From the NCBI RefSeq assembly GCF_000826645.1, contig NZ_JXJP01000001.1, positions 310,001 through 374,000 on the forward strand: a stretch of DNA of 64,000 bases. The letters run 5' to 3'. A program made the translations under genes and the position numbers. Under the pieces are notes generated by a model, which did not search any database, was not told the DNA's origin, and was given only the letters and a program-made list of their open reading frames with translations. The stretch comes from Psychroserpens mesophilus (GTDB lineage: Bacteria > Bacteroidota > Bacteroidia > Flavobacteriales > Flavobacteriaceae). Positions within the stretch are counted from its first letter, which is position 1. The number at the start of each line of letters is the position of its first letter. Below, piece by piece: positions 33,186-42,861 of the stretch.

Positions 33186-34495
33186 TGATAAAAAAACTTG
33201 TACTAGTTTTAGTTGCTTTTTTCGCGTTACAATTGAATGCTCAAGAAGGTACAGCTTCACCATATTCCTTTTACGGAATAGGATCTTTAAAATTCAAAGG
33301 GACAGTCGAAAATAGAAGTATGGGAGGATTGAGTATCTATACCGATAGTATTCATGTTAACCTTAGAAACCCTGCAGCTTATGTAGGTCCGAATTTGAAG
33401 GTTTTTAATAATGAAAATCGTCCGGTTAAATTCTCGATAGGAGCAAGCCATAATAGTATCAATTTGAAAGCAGATTCAGGAAGTGATAGGACTAGCGCAA
33501 CGACTGTTGATTATATGGCTATGTCAATGCCACTTGGTGATAAATTTGGATTTGGTTTAGGTTTAATGCCTTACACTTCTGTCGGTTACAAACTAGAAGA
33601 TATAAATAATACCAATCAGGTATTGAATAGATATCGAGGAGAAGGTGGATTAAATAAAGCATTTCTTGGTTTAGGTTATAGGATTACAGAAAAGCTGAGT
33701 TTAGGAATTGATATGAATTATAATTTTGGTAATATTCAAAACACGGCAATTGAATATCTCTATGACGATGAAGGCAATGAGATTCAGTACAAATCTAGAG
33801 AAGAAAACAGATCAGATCTTAGTGGCTTAAATGTAAATATTGGTTTAACCTATAAAACGATGATTAATGAAAAACTTGAATTACAATCTGGACTAACGTA
33901 TTCACCCCAAAGCGATATATCGTCAAGAAATACAAGAACGTTTTCAACAATTGTCATAAATGAATCTAATGGTCAAGAACTTACCGTGAATTCTATTGAT
34001 GCCGATTTAGCTTCACTAGGTTTGGATCAAACGGATTTAACCTTGCCGTCAAGGCTGTCTTTTGGAGCGGGAATTGGAGCGCCTAGAAAGTGGTTTTTGG
34101 GAGCAGAATATACCTTTCAAAATACAAGTAAGTTTTCAAACCCTATTGTAGCTATTGACAATGCTAATTTTGTAAATGCATCAAATATCTCGATTGGTGG
34201 ATTTATTGTTCCAGATGCTGATTCTTTTTCTAGCTATTGGAAAAGAGCGACTTACAGGGCAGGTATGCACTTTGAGAATACTGGTTTGGAAATTAATAAT
34301 GAAACCATAAACGAGTTTGGCATATCTTTTGGAGTTGGACTACCAGTTGGGAAATGGTTTTCAAATGCTAACCTCGGACTAGAATTAGGAAGAAGAGGTA
34401 CAACAAATCAAAACTTAATACAAGAAAATTTTGTAAACTTCCAGCTAAGCCTTTCATTAAATGATTGGTGGTTTGAAAAAAGAAAATATAACTAA
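33185..34495 (+). CDS. Outer-membrane beta-barrel protein
   Basis: 436 residues with a signal peptide ending LQLNAQ. The mature part begins GTASPYSFYGIGSLKFKGT and is built of alternating amphipathic strands with many aromatic ends, as in FadL/OmpP1-type barrels of Bacteroidota (for example SMGGLSIYTDSIHVNLRNPA and FGFGLGLMPYTSVGYKL). No enzyme motif is visible. The coaX-barrel-TPR-lptC order suggests a link with envelope assembly, but the substrate or role is unknown. Confidence 0.7.
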   Translation: MIKKLVLVLVAFFALQLNAQEGTASPYSFYGIGSLKFKGTVENRSMGGLSIYTDSIHVNLRNPAAYVGPNLKVFNNENRPVKFSIGASHNSINLKADSGSDRTSATTVDYMAMSMPLGDKFGFGLGLMPYTSVGYKLEDINNTNQVLNRYRGEGGLNKAFLGLGYRITEKLSLGIDMNYNFGNIQNTAIEYLYDDEGNEIQYKSREENRSDLSGLNVNIGLTYKTMINEKLELQSGLTYSPQSDISSRNTRTFSTIVINESNGQELTVNSIDADLASLGLDQTDLTLPSRLSFGAGIGAPRKWFLGAEYTFQNTSKFSNPIVAIDNANFVNASNISIGGFIVPDADSFSSYWKRATYRAGMHFENTGLEINNETINEFGISFGVGLPVGKWFSNANLGLELGRRGTTNQNLIQENFVNFQLSLSLNDWWFEKRKYN

Positions 34496-34510
34496 CGTAA
34501 AATTAATACA

Positions 34511-35893
34511 ATGAAAACGAGAATTATTTTAGTATTTGCTGCTTTGTTCTTAACGGTAAACTTTGGTTTTGCTCAACAAGATGAAGAGTGTATGCTTAAC
34601 TTAACGCTAATGAACGATTACGTTAAGAGTAAAAAATATGATGAAGCTTATGAGCCATGGATGAAAGTAAGAAATAAATGTCCAAAGTTTAGTTATGCTA
34701 TTTATGCTTACGGTGAAAAAATTCTGGATCACAAAATTGATAATTCTACAGGTCAGCAAAAACTAGATTATATTAAAGATCTTATGCTTGTATGGGACCA
34801 AGGAATGGAATATTTTCCAAGTAAATATGATCTTGGTGAAGTACTTTCAGATAAAGGTTTGTTAATGTATGATAATCAAAAAGAGCTTGGACTTACAGAT
34901 AAACAAATCTATGATGCTTTTGATAAAGCGTACAAACAAGATTTAAAAAACTTTACTAGTGCAAAAGGATTATATGTGTACTTTACCAAGGTTGTAGATT
35001 TATTTAAAGCTGAGCAAGCACCTATCCAAGATGTGTTCAATAAGTATGACGATGTATCTGAGCAATTAGAAACTATCAATAAAAACTTCACCGTAAAGTT
35101 GAATAAACTTATTGAAAAAGAAGAATCAGGTCAAACTCTTGAAAAGAAAGAAGGTAAATACAAAACGTTTTATCAAAAATCTTTAGAGGCTAATGATAAA
35201 ATTTCTGGAAGTTTAGATACCTACCTTGGTCAATTAGCTAATTGTGAGAATCTAATTCCATTGTATCAGAAAGATTTTCCTACATATAAAACTGATGCTG
35301 TTTGGTTAAAAAGAGCAGTAAGCAGAATGTATAACAAAGAGTGTACAGATGATCCTTTATATATTGATTTAGTAAAAGCTTATGATGCAACAGCACCTTC
35401 AGCAGACACGAAATATTTTGTGGCTACTATTCTATATAAGCAAGGAAACGATAAAGAAGCTGAGAAATATATTAAACAAGCATACGACTTAGAGACAGAT
35501 ACTTTCAAAAAAGGAAAGTTAGCATATCGTATTGCTAATAACTTTAAAAACAAAGGTAGTTATGGTGCTGCAAGAAATTACTACAGAGAAGCTTTAAAAC
35601 TTAATCCATCAGATGGTAAGCCTCATTTGCAAATTGCTGCCATGTATGCAAAAAGTGCTAACAATTGTGGTGATACCAATTTTAATAAAAGAGCTGTGTT
35701 TTGGTATGCTGCACAAGAATCATTAAAAGCAGGAAGAGTAGATCCTAGTTTAAAATCAGCTGCACAACAGGCTGCAAATTCATATAATGCCAATGCACCA
35801 ACTAAAGCTGAAATTTTCCAAGAAGGGAATGCTGGTACAACAATCAATATTGGTTGCTGGATTGGTGGAAGTGTAACAGTTCCTAATTTATAA
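34511..35893 (+). CDS. Exported TPR-repeat protein
   Basis: 460 residues, signal peptide ending NFGFAQQ. The clearest TPR repeats are in the C-terminal half (about 290-400: TKYFVATILYKQGNDKEAEK, then GSYGAARNYYREALKLNPSD). The N-terminal half is helical with a possible coiled coil (about 180-230). It is probably a periplasmic scaffold. The stop is directly followed by the lptC start, so the two are probably co-expressed. Confidence 0.75.
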   Translation: MKTRIILVFAALFLTVNFGFAQQDEECMLNLTLMNDYVKSKKYDEAYEPWMKVRNKCPKFSYAIYAYGEKILDHKIDNSTGQQKLDYIKDLMLVWDQGMEYFPSKYDLGEVLSDKGLLMYDNQKELGLTDKQIYDAFDKAYKQDLKNFTSAKGLYVYFTKVVDLFKAEQAPIQDVFNKYDDVSEQLETINKNFTVKLNKLIEKEESGQTLEKKEGKYKTFYQKSLEANDKISGSLDTYLGQLANCENLIPLYQKDFPTYKTDAVWLKRAVSRMYNKECTDDPLYIDLVKAYDATAPSADTKYFVATILYKQGNDKEAEKYIKQAYDLETDTFKKGKLAYRIANNFKNKGSYGAARNYYREALKLNPSDGKPHLQIAAMYAKSANNCGDTNFNKRAVFWYAAQESLKAGRVDPSLKSAAQQAANSYNANAPTKAEIFQEGNAGTTINIGCWIGGSVTVPNL

Positions 35894-36463
35894 ATGAAAT
35901 TTAAGTTTTCACATATAAAAACATCCATAGTCACAACAATTGTTGTGACTATGTTTTTTTCATGTAAGAACAATTTTAAAGATGTCCAACAAATAGGTAT
36001 ACTCCAGAATACACCTATTGGTGAAGCAAAAAATATAGATTTAAGATATACTGAAGCTGAAGATGCTGAAGGTAAAGTCATCGCCAATCTTAAAAGTCCT
36101 AAAATGTTAGATTATTCTAATAGAGCATTTTCTTTTTCTGAATTTCCAGAAGGTGTACACCTGTCGCTTTTCGATGAAAATGGAGAAAAAAATATTATTC
36201 TGGCAGACTACGCTATTGTATATAACAAAACTGATTTAATCGATTTGCAAGGAAATGTTATTCTTATTACACCTCAAAACGACAGTCTGTTTGCAGATCA
36301 ATTATATTATGATCAAAAACGCGAGTGGTTATTTACAAATCAACAAGTCCGACTTAAGTCTGCAACTTCAAATAACGGTAGAGGAAATATATTTGATTCT
36401 GATACCAAATTTAAAAACTATACCATTTTGGAAGGAAGTGGAGATATGCTTTTAAAAGACTAA
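35894..36463 (+). CDS. lptC: LptC-family LPS export protein
   Basis: 189 residues. The N-terminus is a lipoprotein-type or anchor sequence (IVTTIVVTMFFSCKNN). The rest matches the LptC beta-jellyroll: FSFSEFPEGVHLSLFDENGE, ILADYAIVYNKTDLIDLQGN, TPQNDSLFADQLYYDQKREW. LptC passes lipopolysaccharide from the LptBFG transporter to LptA. It begins with the base after the TPR gene's stop. A perfect 28 bp palindrome followed by seven T lies within the signal-sequence codons. Confidence 0.82.
   Translation: MKFKFSHIKTSIVTTIVVTMFFSCKNNFKDVQQIGILQNTPIGEAKNIDLRYTEAEDAEGKVIANLKSPKMLDYSNRAFSFSEFPEGVHLSLFDENGEKNIILADYAIVYNKTDLIDLQGNVILITPQNDSLFADQLYYDQKREWLFTNQQVRLKSATSNNGRGNIFDSDTKFKNYTILEGSGDMLLKD
35926..35960 (+). 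terminator. Terminator-like palindrome inside lptC signal-sequence codons
   Basis: A perfect 28 bp palindrome (arms CATAGTCACAACAA and TTGTTGTGACTATG) directly followed by T7. As RNA it makes a 12 bp stem with an AATT loop, a textbook intrinsic terminator. It lies 33 bases into lptC, so it may attenuate readthrough from the TPR gene. Function is not shown. Confidence 0.5.
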
Positions 36464-36491
36464 TAGTTAAAGTAGTTTCACAAAACATCTC

Positions 36492-36499
36492 TATCTTTG
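36492..36499 (+). promoter_or_regulatory. Probable -7 box before the 63-residue protein and CorC-type gene
   Basis: TATCTTTG matches TAnnTTTG exactly, 22 bases before the ATG at 36521. No TTG is found at the usual distance. Confidence 0.45.
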
Positions 36500-36520
36500 T
36501 ATTAAATATTTATAATCAAA

Positions 36521-36712
36521 ATGAAGTTACTTCAGTTTTTTCAATACATATACCTGTTTTTTGGTGTGTTGTTTATTTATGACGGATTTGCTAGTTGGAA
36601 TGACGGAACCAACAGGTCATATATTTCTTTTGTTTTTGCCGCTTTATCTATTTTTATGTTTTTCTTCAGAAAACGATTCAGGAAAAAATTTGACGATAGA
36701 AACAAAAAATAA
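36521..36712 (+). CDS. Small membrane protein (63 residues)
   Basis: Two membrane segments (about 7-24 and 33-49), joined by a short polar loop (WNDGTNRSY), and a very basic C-terminus (FRKRFRKKFDDRNKK) that should lie in the cytoplasm. No known family was recognised. It ends 2 bases before the CorC-type gene, so the two are co-transcribed. Good coding character and its own promoter box support it as real. Confidence 0.6.
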   Translation: MKLLQFFQYIYLFFGVLFIYDGFASWNDGTNRSYISFVFAALSIFMFFFRKRFRKKFDDRNKK

Positions 36713-36714
36713 GT

Positions 36715-38004
36715 ATGGACTTAAGCATCTTCATCATTATTGTAATGTTGTTACTATCTGCCTTCTTTTCAGGTATGGAAATCGCTTATGTATCGTCAAA
36801 CAAAATTCATATTGAAATTGAAAAAAAGCAAGGCGATTTTCTTGCTAAAATTTTAACACGCTTAACAGCTAAGCCTTCAAAATTTATAGCTACAATGCTC
36901 ATTGGAAACAATATAGCATTAGTTGTTTATGGGTTTTTAATGGGAGATGTTTTGGTGGCTTGGTTTCAGTCGAAATTACCAACAGATCTTCAGATTTTAA
37001 ATTATCTTTTAACTGATTTGAGTTTGTTGACCCAAACAATTATTTCTACGATCATTATATTAATTACAGCAGAATTTTTACCGAAAGTGTTTTTTCAGAT
37101 TTATGCCAATTCATTTTTAAAGATATTCGCTTTTCCTGCATATTTATTTTATTTACTATTTTGGTTTTTATCTTCGTTTATCATCTGGATTTCAGATAAA
37201 GTTTTGAAAGCATTTTTTAAAACTGATGGTGATAATGTAGAATTAGCCATGACGAAAGTTGAATTGGGTAATTACATTAGTGAACAAATGCAATCGGTTG
37301 AAGAACATGATGAGGTTGATAGTGAAATTCAGATATTTCAAAACGCCTTAGAATTTTCAGAAGTAAAAGCTCGAGAAGTAATGGTGCCTCGAACAGAGAT
37401 TATCGCAGTTGACGTGAAAGAATCAGTGAAAAATATCAGTACAATGTTCATCGATAGTGGGCTCTCAAAAATACTGGTTTATCAGGATTCTATAGACGAT
37501 ATTTTAGGTTATGTGCATTCGTTTGAATTGTTTAAAAAGCCAAAATCCATAAAGTCTATTACCTTACCTGTCGTATTTGTGCCAGCTACCATGTTAGTGA
37601 AAGATGTGCTCAATATTTTAACTAAAAAAAGAAAAAGTATCGCTGTAGTTATAGATGAGTATGGAGGAACAGCAGGTATAATGACTGTTGAAGATATTGT
37701 TGAAGAACTTTTTGGTGAAATTGAAGATGAACATGATAGTGTGGAATTAATTGAAGAAAAAATTGCTGATAATCACTTTAAGTTTTCTGCTCGACTAGAA
37801 GTAGATTATATTAATGAAACCTATAAACTCAATCTTCCTGAGGGTGAGAACTATGAAACCCTTGGAGGTTTGATTGTTGATGAAGCAGAGGAAATTCCTC
37901 AGGAAGGAAATGTTGTCGCAATAGGAATGTTCAAATTTAAAATTTTAGAAGTGTCTTCAACTAAAATTGATGTTGTAGAATTGCATATTATAGATGAAGA
38001 TTGA
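36715..38004 (+). CDS. CNNM/CorC (HlyC) family membrane protein with CBS pair
   Basis: 429 residues. An N-terminal DUF21/CNNM membrane domain (about 1-190, four hydrophobic helices), a CBS pair (about 205-330, VMVPRTEIIAVD and VIDEYGGTAGIMTVEDIVEE) and a C-terminal CorC_HlyC domain (about 345-425, EGENYETLGGLI). The family is linked to magnesium or cobalt export; the older name 'haemolysin' does not reflect a proven role. GldE of flavobacteria belongs to the same family, but the gldD neighbour expected for GldE is absent here. Confidence 0.85.
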   Translation: MDLSIFIIIVMLLLSAFFSGMEIAYVSSNKIHIEIEKKQGDFLAKILTRLTAKPSKFIATMLIGNNIALVVYGFLMGDVLVAWFQSKLPTDLQILNYLLTDLSLLTQTIISTIIILITAEFLPKVFFQIYANSFLKIFAFPAYLFYLLFWFLSSFIIWISDKVLKAFFKTDGDNVELAMTKVELGNYISEQMQSVEEHDEVDSEIQIFQNALEFSEVKAREVMVPRTEIIAVDVKESVKNISTMFIDSGLSKILVYQDSIDDILGYVHSFELFKKPKSIKSITLPVVFVPATMLVKDVLNILTKKRKSIAVVIDEYGGTAGIMTVEDIVEELFGEIEDEHDSVELIEEKIADNHFKFSARLEVDYINETYKLNLPEGENYETLGGLIVDEAEEIPQEGNVVAIGMFKFKILEVSSTKIDVVELHIIDED

Positions 38005-38209
38005 TTGTTTGATAATTGGAAAGTTAAATCACACAAATTTTCACCCTAATAAATAACAGGTTTTATGCTTTTTGACCGATAAAATCAAACAGTTGTCCAA
38101 AGACCAGTCCTTAGCTTGCGAATTAAATAATAAAAACATAAATCTACTTTTATTATTTAATAGAAAATGGTATTTTCGCCCACTTATTATTCGATAAAAT
38201 ATACATAAA

Positions 38210-40363
38210 ATGGCAGTTTTAAATAAAATTAGACAACGTTCTTTGTTTTTGATTCTAATCATTGCACTAGCATTGTTCTCTTTTGTACTAACCGACTTGT
38301 TTAGAAACAGTGATGCGCTTTTTGGAGGTTCGCAAGATGTAGTTGCTACCGTAAATGGTACAAACATCAATAGAACTGACTTTATGAACAGAGTTGAACA
38401 AATGCAAAATCAGATGGGTCCAAATTCTTCTTCTACGCAAGCGATGAATAGAGTTTACGATCAAGAAGTGAGAAAAGCAATTATGGCATCTCAGTTTGAA
38501 AACCTTGGTTTAAGTGTGGAGCAAGATCAAATGAAAGATTTGCTTAAACAAAGTTTTTCAAGTTATCCTGAATTTCAAAATGAAGCTGGAGTTTTTGATG
38601 AAAATAAACTGACAGAGTTTGTAAATAACCTAAAGGCCCTTAACGGACAAAGTGCTCCATTGAGTACATTTCAAATTAACTACCAACAATGGGTTAGTAC
38701 AGAAAATAATATAGCCTTAGGAGCTCAGGAGAGAGCATACAATGCTATGGTTAAGTCTGGAGTTAATGCAACTTTAGGTGAGGCTGAAGTTGATTTCATG
38801 TTAGAAAATGCAACTAGAGATTTAAGATATGTTCAAATACCTTTTACATCTATAGCAGATAGTTTAGTAGAAGTTTCTAAGTCTGATATTACAAAATATA
38901 TTAATGAGCATAAAGATAAGTATAAGGTTGAAGCTTCAAGAGATATTAGCTTTGTAGAGTTTAAAGAAGTTGCTAGCGTTGAAGATGAAGAAAATCTTAA
39001 AGCGGGATTATTAAAATTATTAGATAATCAAGCTGTCTTTAATGAGACTACAAAAAATACAGATACGATAATTGGTTTTACAAAAACGACAGATGTAGAA
39101 AACTTCGTAAATTCTAATTCGGATATTACGTATAATGACGCTTTTGTAACTAAAGCTCAATTGCCTTCAGTTGCTGCAGATACCATTTACAAGACGAAAG
39201 TTGGTGGCATTTATGGTCCTTATAAGGATGCAGGATATTTTAAGTTATCGAAAGTAGTCGCTGAAACTCAATTGCCAGACTCAGTTAAAGTAAGACATAT
39301 TTTAATTCCACATGTCGGAGCTCAAAGTGCTCAGCCAGATGTAACGATGACTATAGATGATGCAAGAGTACTAGCAGATAGCATCAAAACAGTTGTAACA
39401 GTTAATCCTAATAAGTTTCCAGCTTTGGTAACAGAATTTTCATCAGATCAAGGAAGTGTTGACAATGGTGGTGAATATGACTTTCACCCAATCACACAAA
39501 TGGTAAAACCCTTTAGTGATTTTGAATTTCAAAATGAAGTAGGAGATATAGGCGTGGTTCAAACTGTTTTTGGTTTCCATATCATTGAAATATTAGATCA
39601 AAAAAACAAGTCAAGAGCGATAAAAGTTGCTACAATAGCACGTAAAATTGAACCTTCAGAAAAAACAATTGATGCAACATTTACTGAAGCTTCAAAATTT
39701 GAACTTGCGCTTCAGAAAGAAGATTTCCAAGAAGCTGCAAAAGAACGTAATCTAACGGCCAAGCCAGTTAATGGGATTAAAGTTCTTGATGAGAATATTC
39801 CAGGTTTAGGAAGTCAAAGAGCAATTGTTCGTTGGGCTTTTGAAGACGGAACTAAAGTAGGTGACTACAAACGTTTCTCTATTCCTAGTGGTGGTTATGC
39901 CGTAGTGCAAATTACTAAATCAACTAAAAAAGGATTGATGGATGCTGAAAGTGCTTCTGCGTCTGTGCTTACTGAAATTCGAAATGATAAAAAAGCTCAA
40001 ATGATTTTAGATAAAATTACAGCAACTTCGGTTGCGGATATTGCTAAAAATCAAGGAAAGGCTACAAATACTGCGTCTGCAGTAAATATGAAAAATCCAA
40101 CATTATCTGGAGCAGGTGCAGAGCCTAAAGTTGTAGGTACTGCTTTCGGATTGGAAGAAGGAGAAACATCTAAGCCTATCGTTGGTGTTAAAGGTGTTTA
40201 TGTAGTTGAAGTTACTAAAATTAACGAAGCGACGCCTTTAGATAATTACCAGGCCATTGCTAATCGTTTGAGTACGGCAAGAACTAACGCAGCACAGACT
40301 AAAGTTTACGAAGCTTTAAAAGAAACTGCAGATATTGAAGATAACAGAGCTAGATTTTTCTAG
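38210..40363 (+). CDS. PpiD/SurA-type membrane-anchored peptidyl-prolyl isomerase
   Basis: 717 residues. A single N-terminal membrane helix (about 12-32) anchors a periplasmic chaperone. Residues 40-200 form the SurA/PpiD N-terminal helical domain (VATVNGTNINRTDFMNRVEQ). A parvulin domain spans about 360-465, with VRHILIPHVG, FSSDQGSVDNGGEYDF and VFGFHIIEILD. A further helical part completes the PpiD-like layout. It should help fold outer-membrane and secreted proteins. The 205-base gap upstream holds no gene that I can support. Confidence 0.88.
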   Translation: MAVLNKIRQRSLFLILIIALALFSFVLTDLFRNSDALFGGSQDVVATVNGTNINRTDFMNRVEQMQNQMGPNSSSTQAMNRVYDQEVRKAIMASQFENLGLSVEQDQMKDLLKQSFSSYPEFQNEAGVFDENKLTEFVNNLKALNGQSAPLSTFQINYQQWVSTENNIALGAQERAYNAMVKSGVNATLGEAEVDFMLENATRDLRYVQIPFTSIADSLVEVSKSDITKYINEHKDKYKVEASRDISFVEFKEVASVEDEENLKAGLLKLLDNQAVFNETTKNTDTIIGFTKTTDVENFVNSNSDITYNDAFVTKAQLPSVAADTIYKTKVGGIYGPYKDAGYFKLSKVVAETQLPDSVKVRHILIPHVGAQSAQPDVTMTIDDARVLADSIKTVVTVNPNKFPALVTEFSSDQGSVDNGGEYDFHPITQMVKPFSDFEFQNEVGDIGVVQTVFGFHIIEILDQKNKSRAIKVATIARKIEPSEKTIDATFTEASKFELALQKEDFQEAAKERNLTAKPVNGIKVLDENIPGLGSQRAIVRWAFEDGTKVGDYKRFSIPSGGYAVVQITKSTKKGLMDAESASASVLTEIRNDKKAQMILDKITATSVADIAKNQGKATNTASAVNMKNPTLSGAGAEPKVVGTAFGLEEGETSKPIVGVKGVYVVEVTKINEATPLDNYQAIANRLSTARTNAAQTKVYEALKETADIEDNRARFF

Positions 40364-40385
40364 GTCTTAAAATTGATTATAAAAA

Positions 40386-40414
40386 AAAGCTTCACATTTT
40401 GTGGAGCTTTTTTA
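40386..40414. terminator. Bidirectional terminator between ppiD-like gene and GHMP kinase
   Basis: Stem AAAGCTTCAC / GTGGAGCTTT (one G-T pair) with a 5-base loop, an A-run before and a T-run after, between two convergent genes. It can end transcripts from both sides. Confidence 0.8.
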
Positions 40415-41359
40415 TTTTATAACCATATCGTCGTAGTTTAAAATGGTTTCAAAACCTTTGTCTTTAAAGTATGTGGTTGGATTGGTTTCTGAAGCGACTA
40501 AAACAAAATCACCTCCCCAGGCTCCAAGACTTTTAATGCTGCCTTTAAAGTCTTTAAAAAGAACTTCTTTAACAGGTTTTTGACCTATGATTTTTGAAAT
40601 GAATAGCTCGTGTTGATGCATTAACTTCTGAAAGTTTTCTAACGAATCACAATCAATCATCTCTAATGTAATTCCATTGATGCTTTCAACCTCATGTTTT
40701 AAATCTGAAGTATTTACTCTGTATTGAGCTATGCCATCTCTGCTATTTTGCTTCTCATTTAAATGAACAAAATATAAGTTACTTTTAAATGATGGATTAA
40801 AATCAACAGTCTTAATTTCTCTTTTTTTGTCACTCTGAGCTTGATTCAGAATCTCATTATTTTTAATCCTATACGTTAAAGGTGCTTTAGCCTGAGCACA
40901 TGCAATATCATAACCACTGCCTCCAAAAGTCATGTCGAGTAATTGATACGGATTAACATGAGCCCAGTTTGCAATGTTATTAATGAGCGTTGAAGACGTA
41001 CCTAAGCCCCAATTTTTTGGAAATTCTAATTGTGTGGTAATCTCATAACCCTTATCATGGTTGCTTAAATAATCGGGATTCAAGTTTTTTGCACCATTTA
41101 ATATTTGAAGTAAACGATTAGAAGTTGGGTAGTCATTCTGAACTTGTTTCAAAATCTCATTATTATTAATTCTGAATACTTCTTCAAACCAAACCGCTTT
41201 ATTATGGTCAAAGCTCTTCCATAAAAGTTTTGGTTCATCAATAGGTTTAATAGTTAAATCTTGCCCAAATTTAGTTGGAATAGCCAATGACAAAGCGCCA
41301 TCAAGAACAACATATTCTCCTGTAAGCAGTAGTTTTCCGTGACTGTAATACTTGACCAC
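40412..41359 (-). CDS. GYDIA-type GHMP kinase (mevalonate pathway)
   Basis: 315 residues. The GHMP ATP-binding loop is degenerate (NWGLGTSSTLINNIANWA), and the family signature FGGSGYDIACAQ is present. The N-terminus (YYSHGKLLLTGEYVVLDGAL) is the substrate-binding strand of the superfamily. Bacteroidota GYDIA kinases are encoded with mevalonate enzymes and probably do the mevalonate kinase or phosphomevalonate step. It begins on the last base of the HMG-CoA reductase gene, which supports that pathway. Which step it catalyses is not decided by sequence alone. Confidence 0.85.
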   Translation of the reverse strand: MVKYYSHGKLLLTGEYVVLDGALSLAIPTKFGQDLTIKPIDEPKLLWKSFDHNKAVWFEEVFRINNNEILKQVQNDYPTSNRLLQILNGAKNLNPDYLSNHDKGYEITTQLEFPKNWGLGTSSTLINNIANWAHVNPYQLLDMTFGGSGYDIACAQAKAPLTYRIKNNEILNQAQSDKKREIKTVDFNPSFKSNLYFVHLNEKQNSRDGIAQYRVNTSDLKHEVESINGITLEMIDCDSLENFQKLMHQHELFISKIIGQKPVKEVLFKDFKGSIKSLGAWGGDFVLVASETNPTTYFKDKGFETILNYDDMVIK

Positions 41360-42663
41360 TAGTTGTTTCTTAAGTTGTTTATTGCATCTACTACAGAACT
41401 ATGGGTTACTGTATGTGTTTTAAAATGTGATACAAGTTGTTCTTTTTCTTGAGACGTTGCTTCAAATTGATTTAAAATATTCATGAGATGCATTTTCATA
41501 TGACCTTCTTGAATTCCAGTTGTTGTAAGCGAGCGCAACGCAGCAAAGTTTTGAGCTAATCCTGCAACAGCGACAATTTGCATCAATTCTTTTGCTGAAG
41601 GCTTGCCAAGCATTTCTAAGGCTAGCTTTACTAAAGGATGTAAACTTGTCAATCCACCTACAGTGCCAAGCGCTAAAGGAATTTCCATCCAAAATTTGAA
41701 GATACCATCTTTCACTTCGGCATGTGTTAAACTACTGTATGTTCCATTTCTAGAAGCATAAGCATGAACTCCAGCTTCGACAGCTCTAAAGTCGTTACCA
41801 GTTGCTAAAACTACAGCATCAATACCATTCATAATGCCTTTATTGTGTGTTACTGCTCTGTAAGGTTCAATTTCGGCAATCTTAACAGCTTGAATAAATT
41901 TTTCGGCAAAAGCTTCAGCTGAGGTTTTTGAATTTTCAGTTAAATCTTCAACCTTGCAACTTACTTCTGCTCTCACTAAACAATTAGGAACATAATTAGA
42001 TAGGATACTCATGATTACATCAACATTTCCAGATAAAGAATGATCTGCTTCCGTCTTGAGAGTTGTTGCAAATTGTTCTAAGCAACTATTAATAAAATTT
42101 GCTCCCATAGCATCCATGGTCTCAAATGTGGCATGTAATTGATAGTAATCAGCCAGGTCTTTGGTTTTGTCTTTGAGATCAATGTCTAAAATACCACCAC
42201 CACGGTTTTCCATACTTTTGGTTATGGATTTGGTATCCTTAAAGAATTTAGACTTTGTATTTTTAAAAAAATTAATTAAATCTTCAGTGTTACCATCATA
42301 AGTGAAATGAACTTGACCAATTTTTGTGGTTGAAATCACTTCGGCCTTAAATCCACCACGATCTAACCAGAATTTAGCAGCTTTACTGGCTGCTGCTACT
42401 ACCGAACTTTCTTCAATAGCCATGGGTATGGTGTATGTTTTACCGTTAATTAAAAAATTAGGAGCGACACCAAAAGGAAGATAGTAGTTGGTAATGGTAT
42501 TTTCTATAAATTCATCATGCAACTGTTGGAGTTTTTTATTGCTATTCCAATATTGCTCTAAAGTGGTTTTGGCACTCTTATTATTTGAAAAATAAGTATT
42601 GACAATCCAGTCAATTTTTTCAGATTTGGTCAACTTTGAAAAACCAGTAATCGTTTTCTGCAT
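41359..42663 (-). CDS. mvaA: Hydroxymethylglutaryl-CoA reductase (class II)
   Basis: 434 residues. It reduces HMG-CoA to mevalonate, the committed step of mevalonate isoprenoid synthesis. Family motifs are visible: MAIEESSVVAAASKAA (substrate-binding Glu region), ENRGGGILDI, DAMGANFINS, NKGIMNGIDAVVLATGNDF and the C-terminal catalytic His region (GHMKMHL). Class II enzymes run in either direction; with a GHMP kinase next to it the biosynthetic direction is expected. It is soluble and is the first gene of the minus-strand pair. Confidence 0.93.
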   Translation of the reverse strand: MQKTITGFSKLTKSEKIDWIVNTYFSNNKSAKTTLEQYWNSNKKLQQLHDEFIENTITNYYLPFGVAPNFLINGKTYTIPMAIEESSVVAAASKAAKFWLDRGGFKAEVISTTKIGQVHFTYDGNTEDLINFFKNTKSKFFKDTKSITKSMENRGGGILDIDLKDKTKDLADYYQLHATFETMDAMGANFINSCLEQFATTLKTEADHSLSGNVDVIMSILSNYVPNCLVRAEVSCKVEDLTENSKTSAEAFAEKFIQAVKIAEIEPYRAVTHNKGIMNGIDAVVLATGNDFRAVEAGVHAYASRNGTYSSLTHAEVKDGIFKFWMEIPLALGTVGGLTSLHPLVKLALEMLGKPSAKELMQIVAVAGLAQNFAALRSLTTTGIQEGHMKMHLMNILNQFEATSQEKEQLVSHFKTHTVTHSSVVDAINNLRNN

Positions 42664-42682
42664 TTACTTGAATTTAAGGTTA

Positions 42683-42690
42683 CAAAGATA
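42683..42690 (-). promoter_or_regulatory. Probable -7 box of mvaA
   Basis: On the minus strand TATCTTTG matches TAnnTTTG exactly, 19 bases before the mvaA ATG. No TTG is seen 18-20 bases further upstream. Confidence 0.4.
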
Positions 42691-42861
42691 CTATTCTTGT
42701 ATGTAATTTACTTCACTGTAATGATTATTGCAGATTTAACTGTTAATAGTTAGGGTTTTTTGCTTAATTTTTAGTAAACTTGACATATTTTTATCAAAAA
42801 ATAGCACGATTCTTGATACGTTATTAAGGTCTGTAAAAAAAACTAACTAACACTAATTTTT

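Noticed and set aside
36715-38004. Assignment of the CorC-type gene as gliding gene gldE
   Set aside because: The domain layout fits, but gldD and ssb, usual neighbours of gldE, are absent; only the family name is supported.
38041-38370. A 109-codon minus-strand frame across the ppiD-like gene's upstream gap and start
   Set aside because: Most of it overlaps the membrane-anchor codons of a well-supported gene; no motif or initiation signal supports it.
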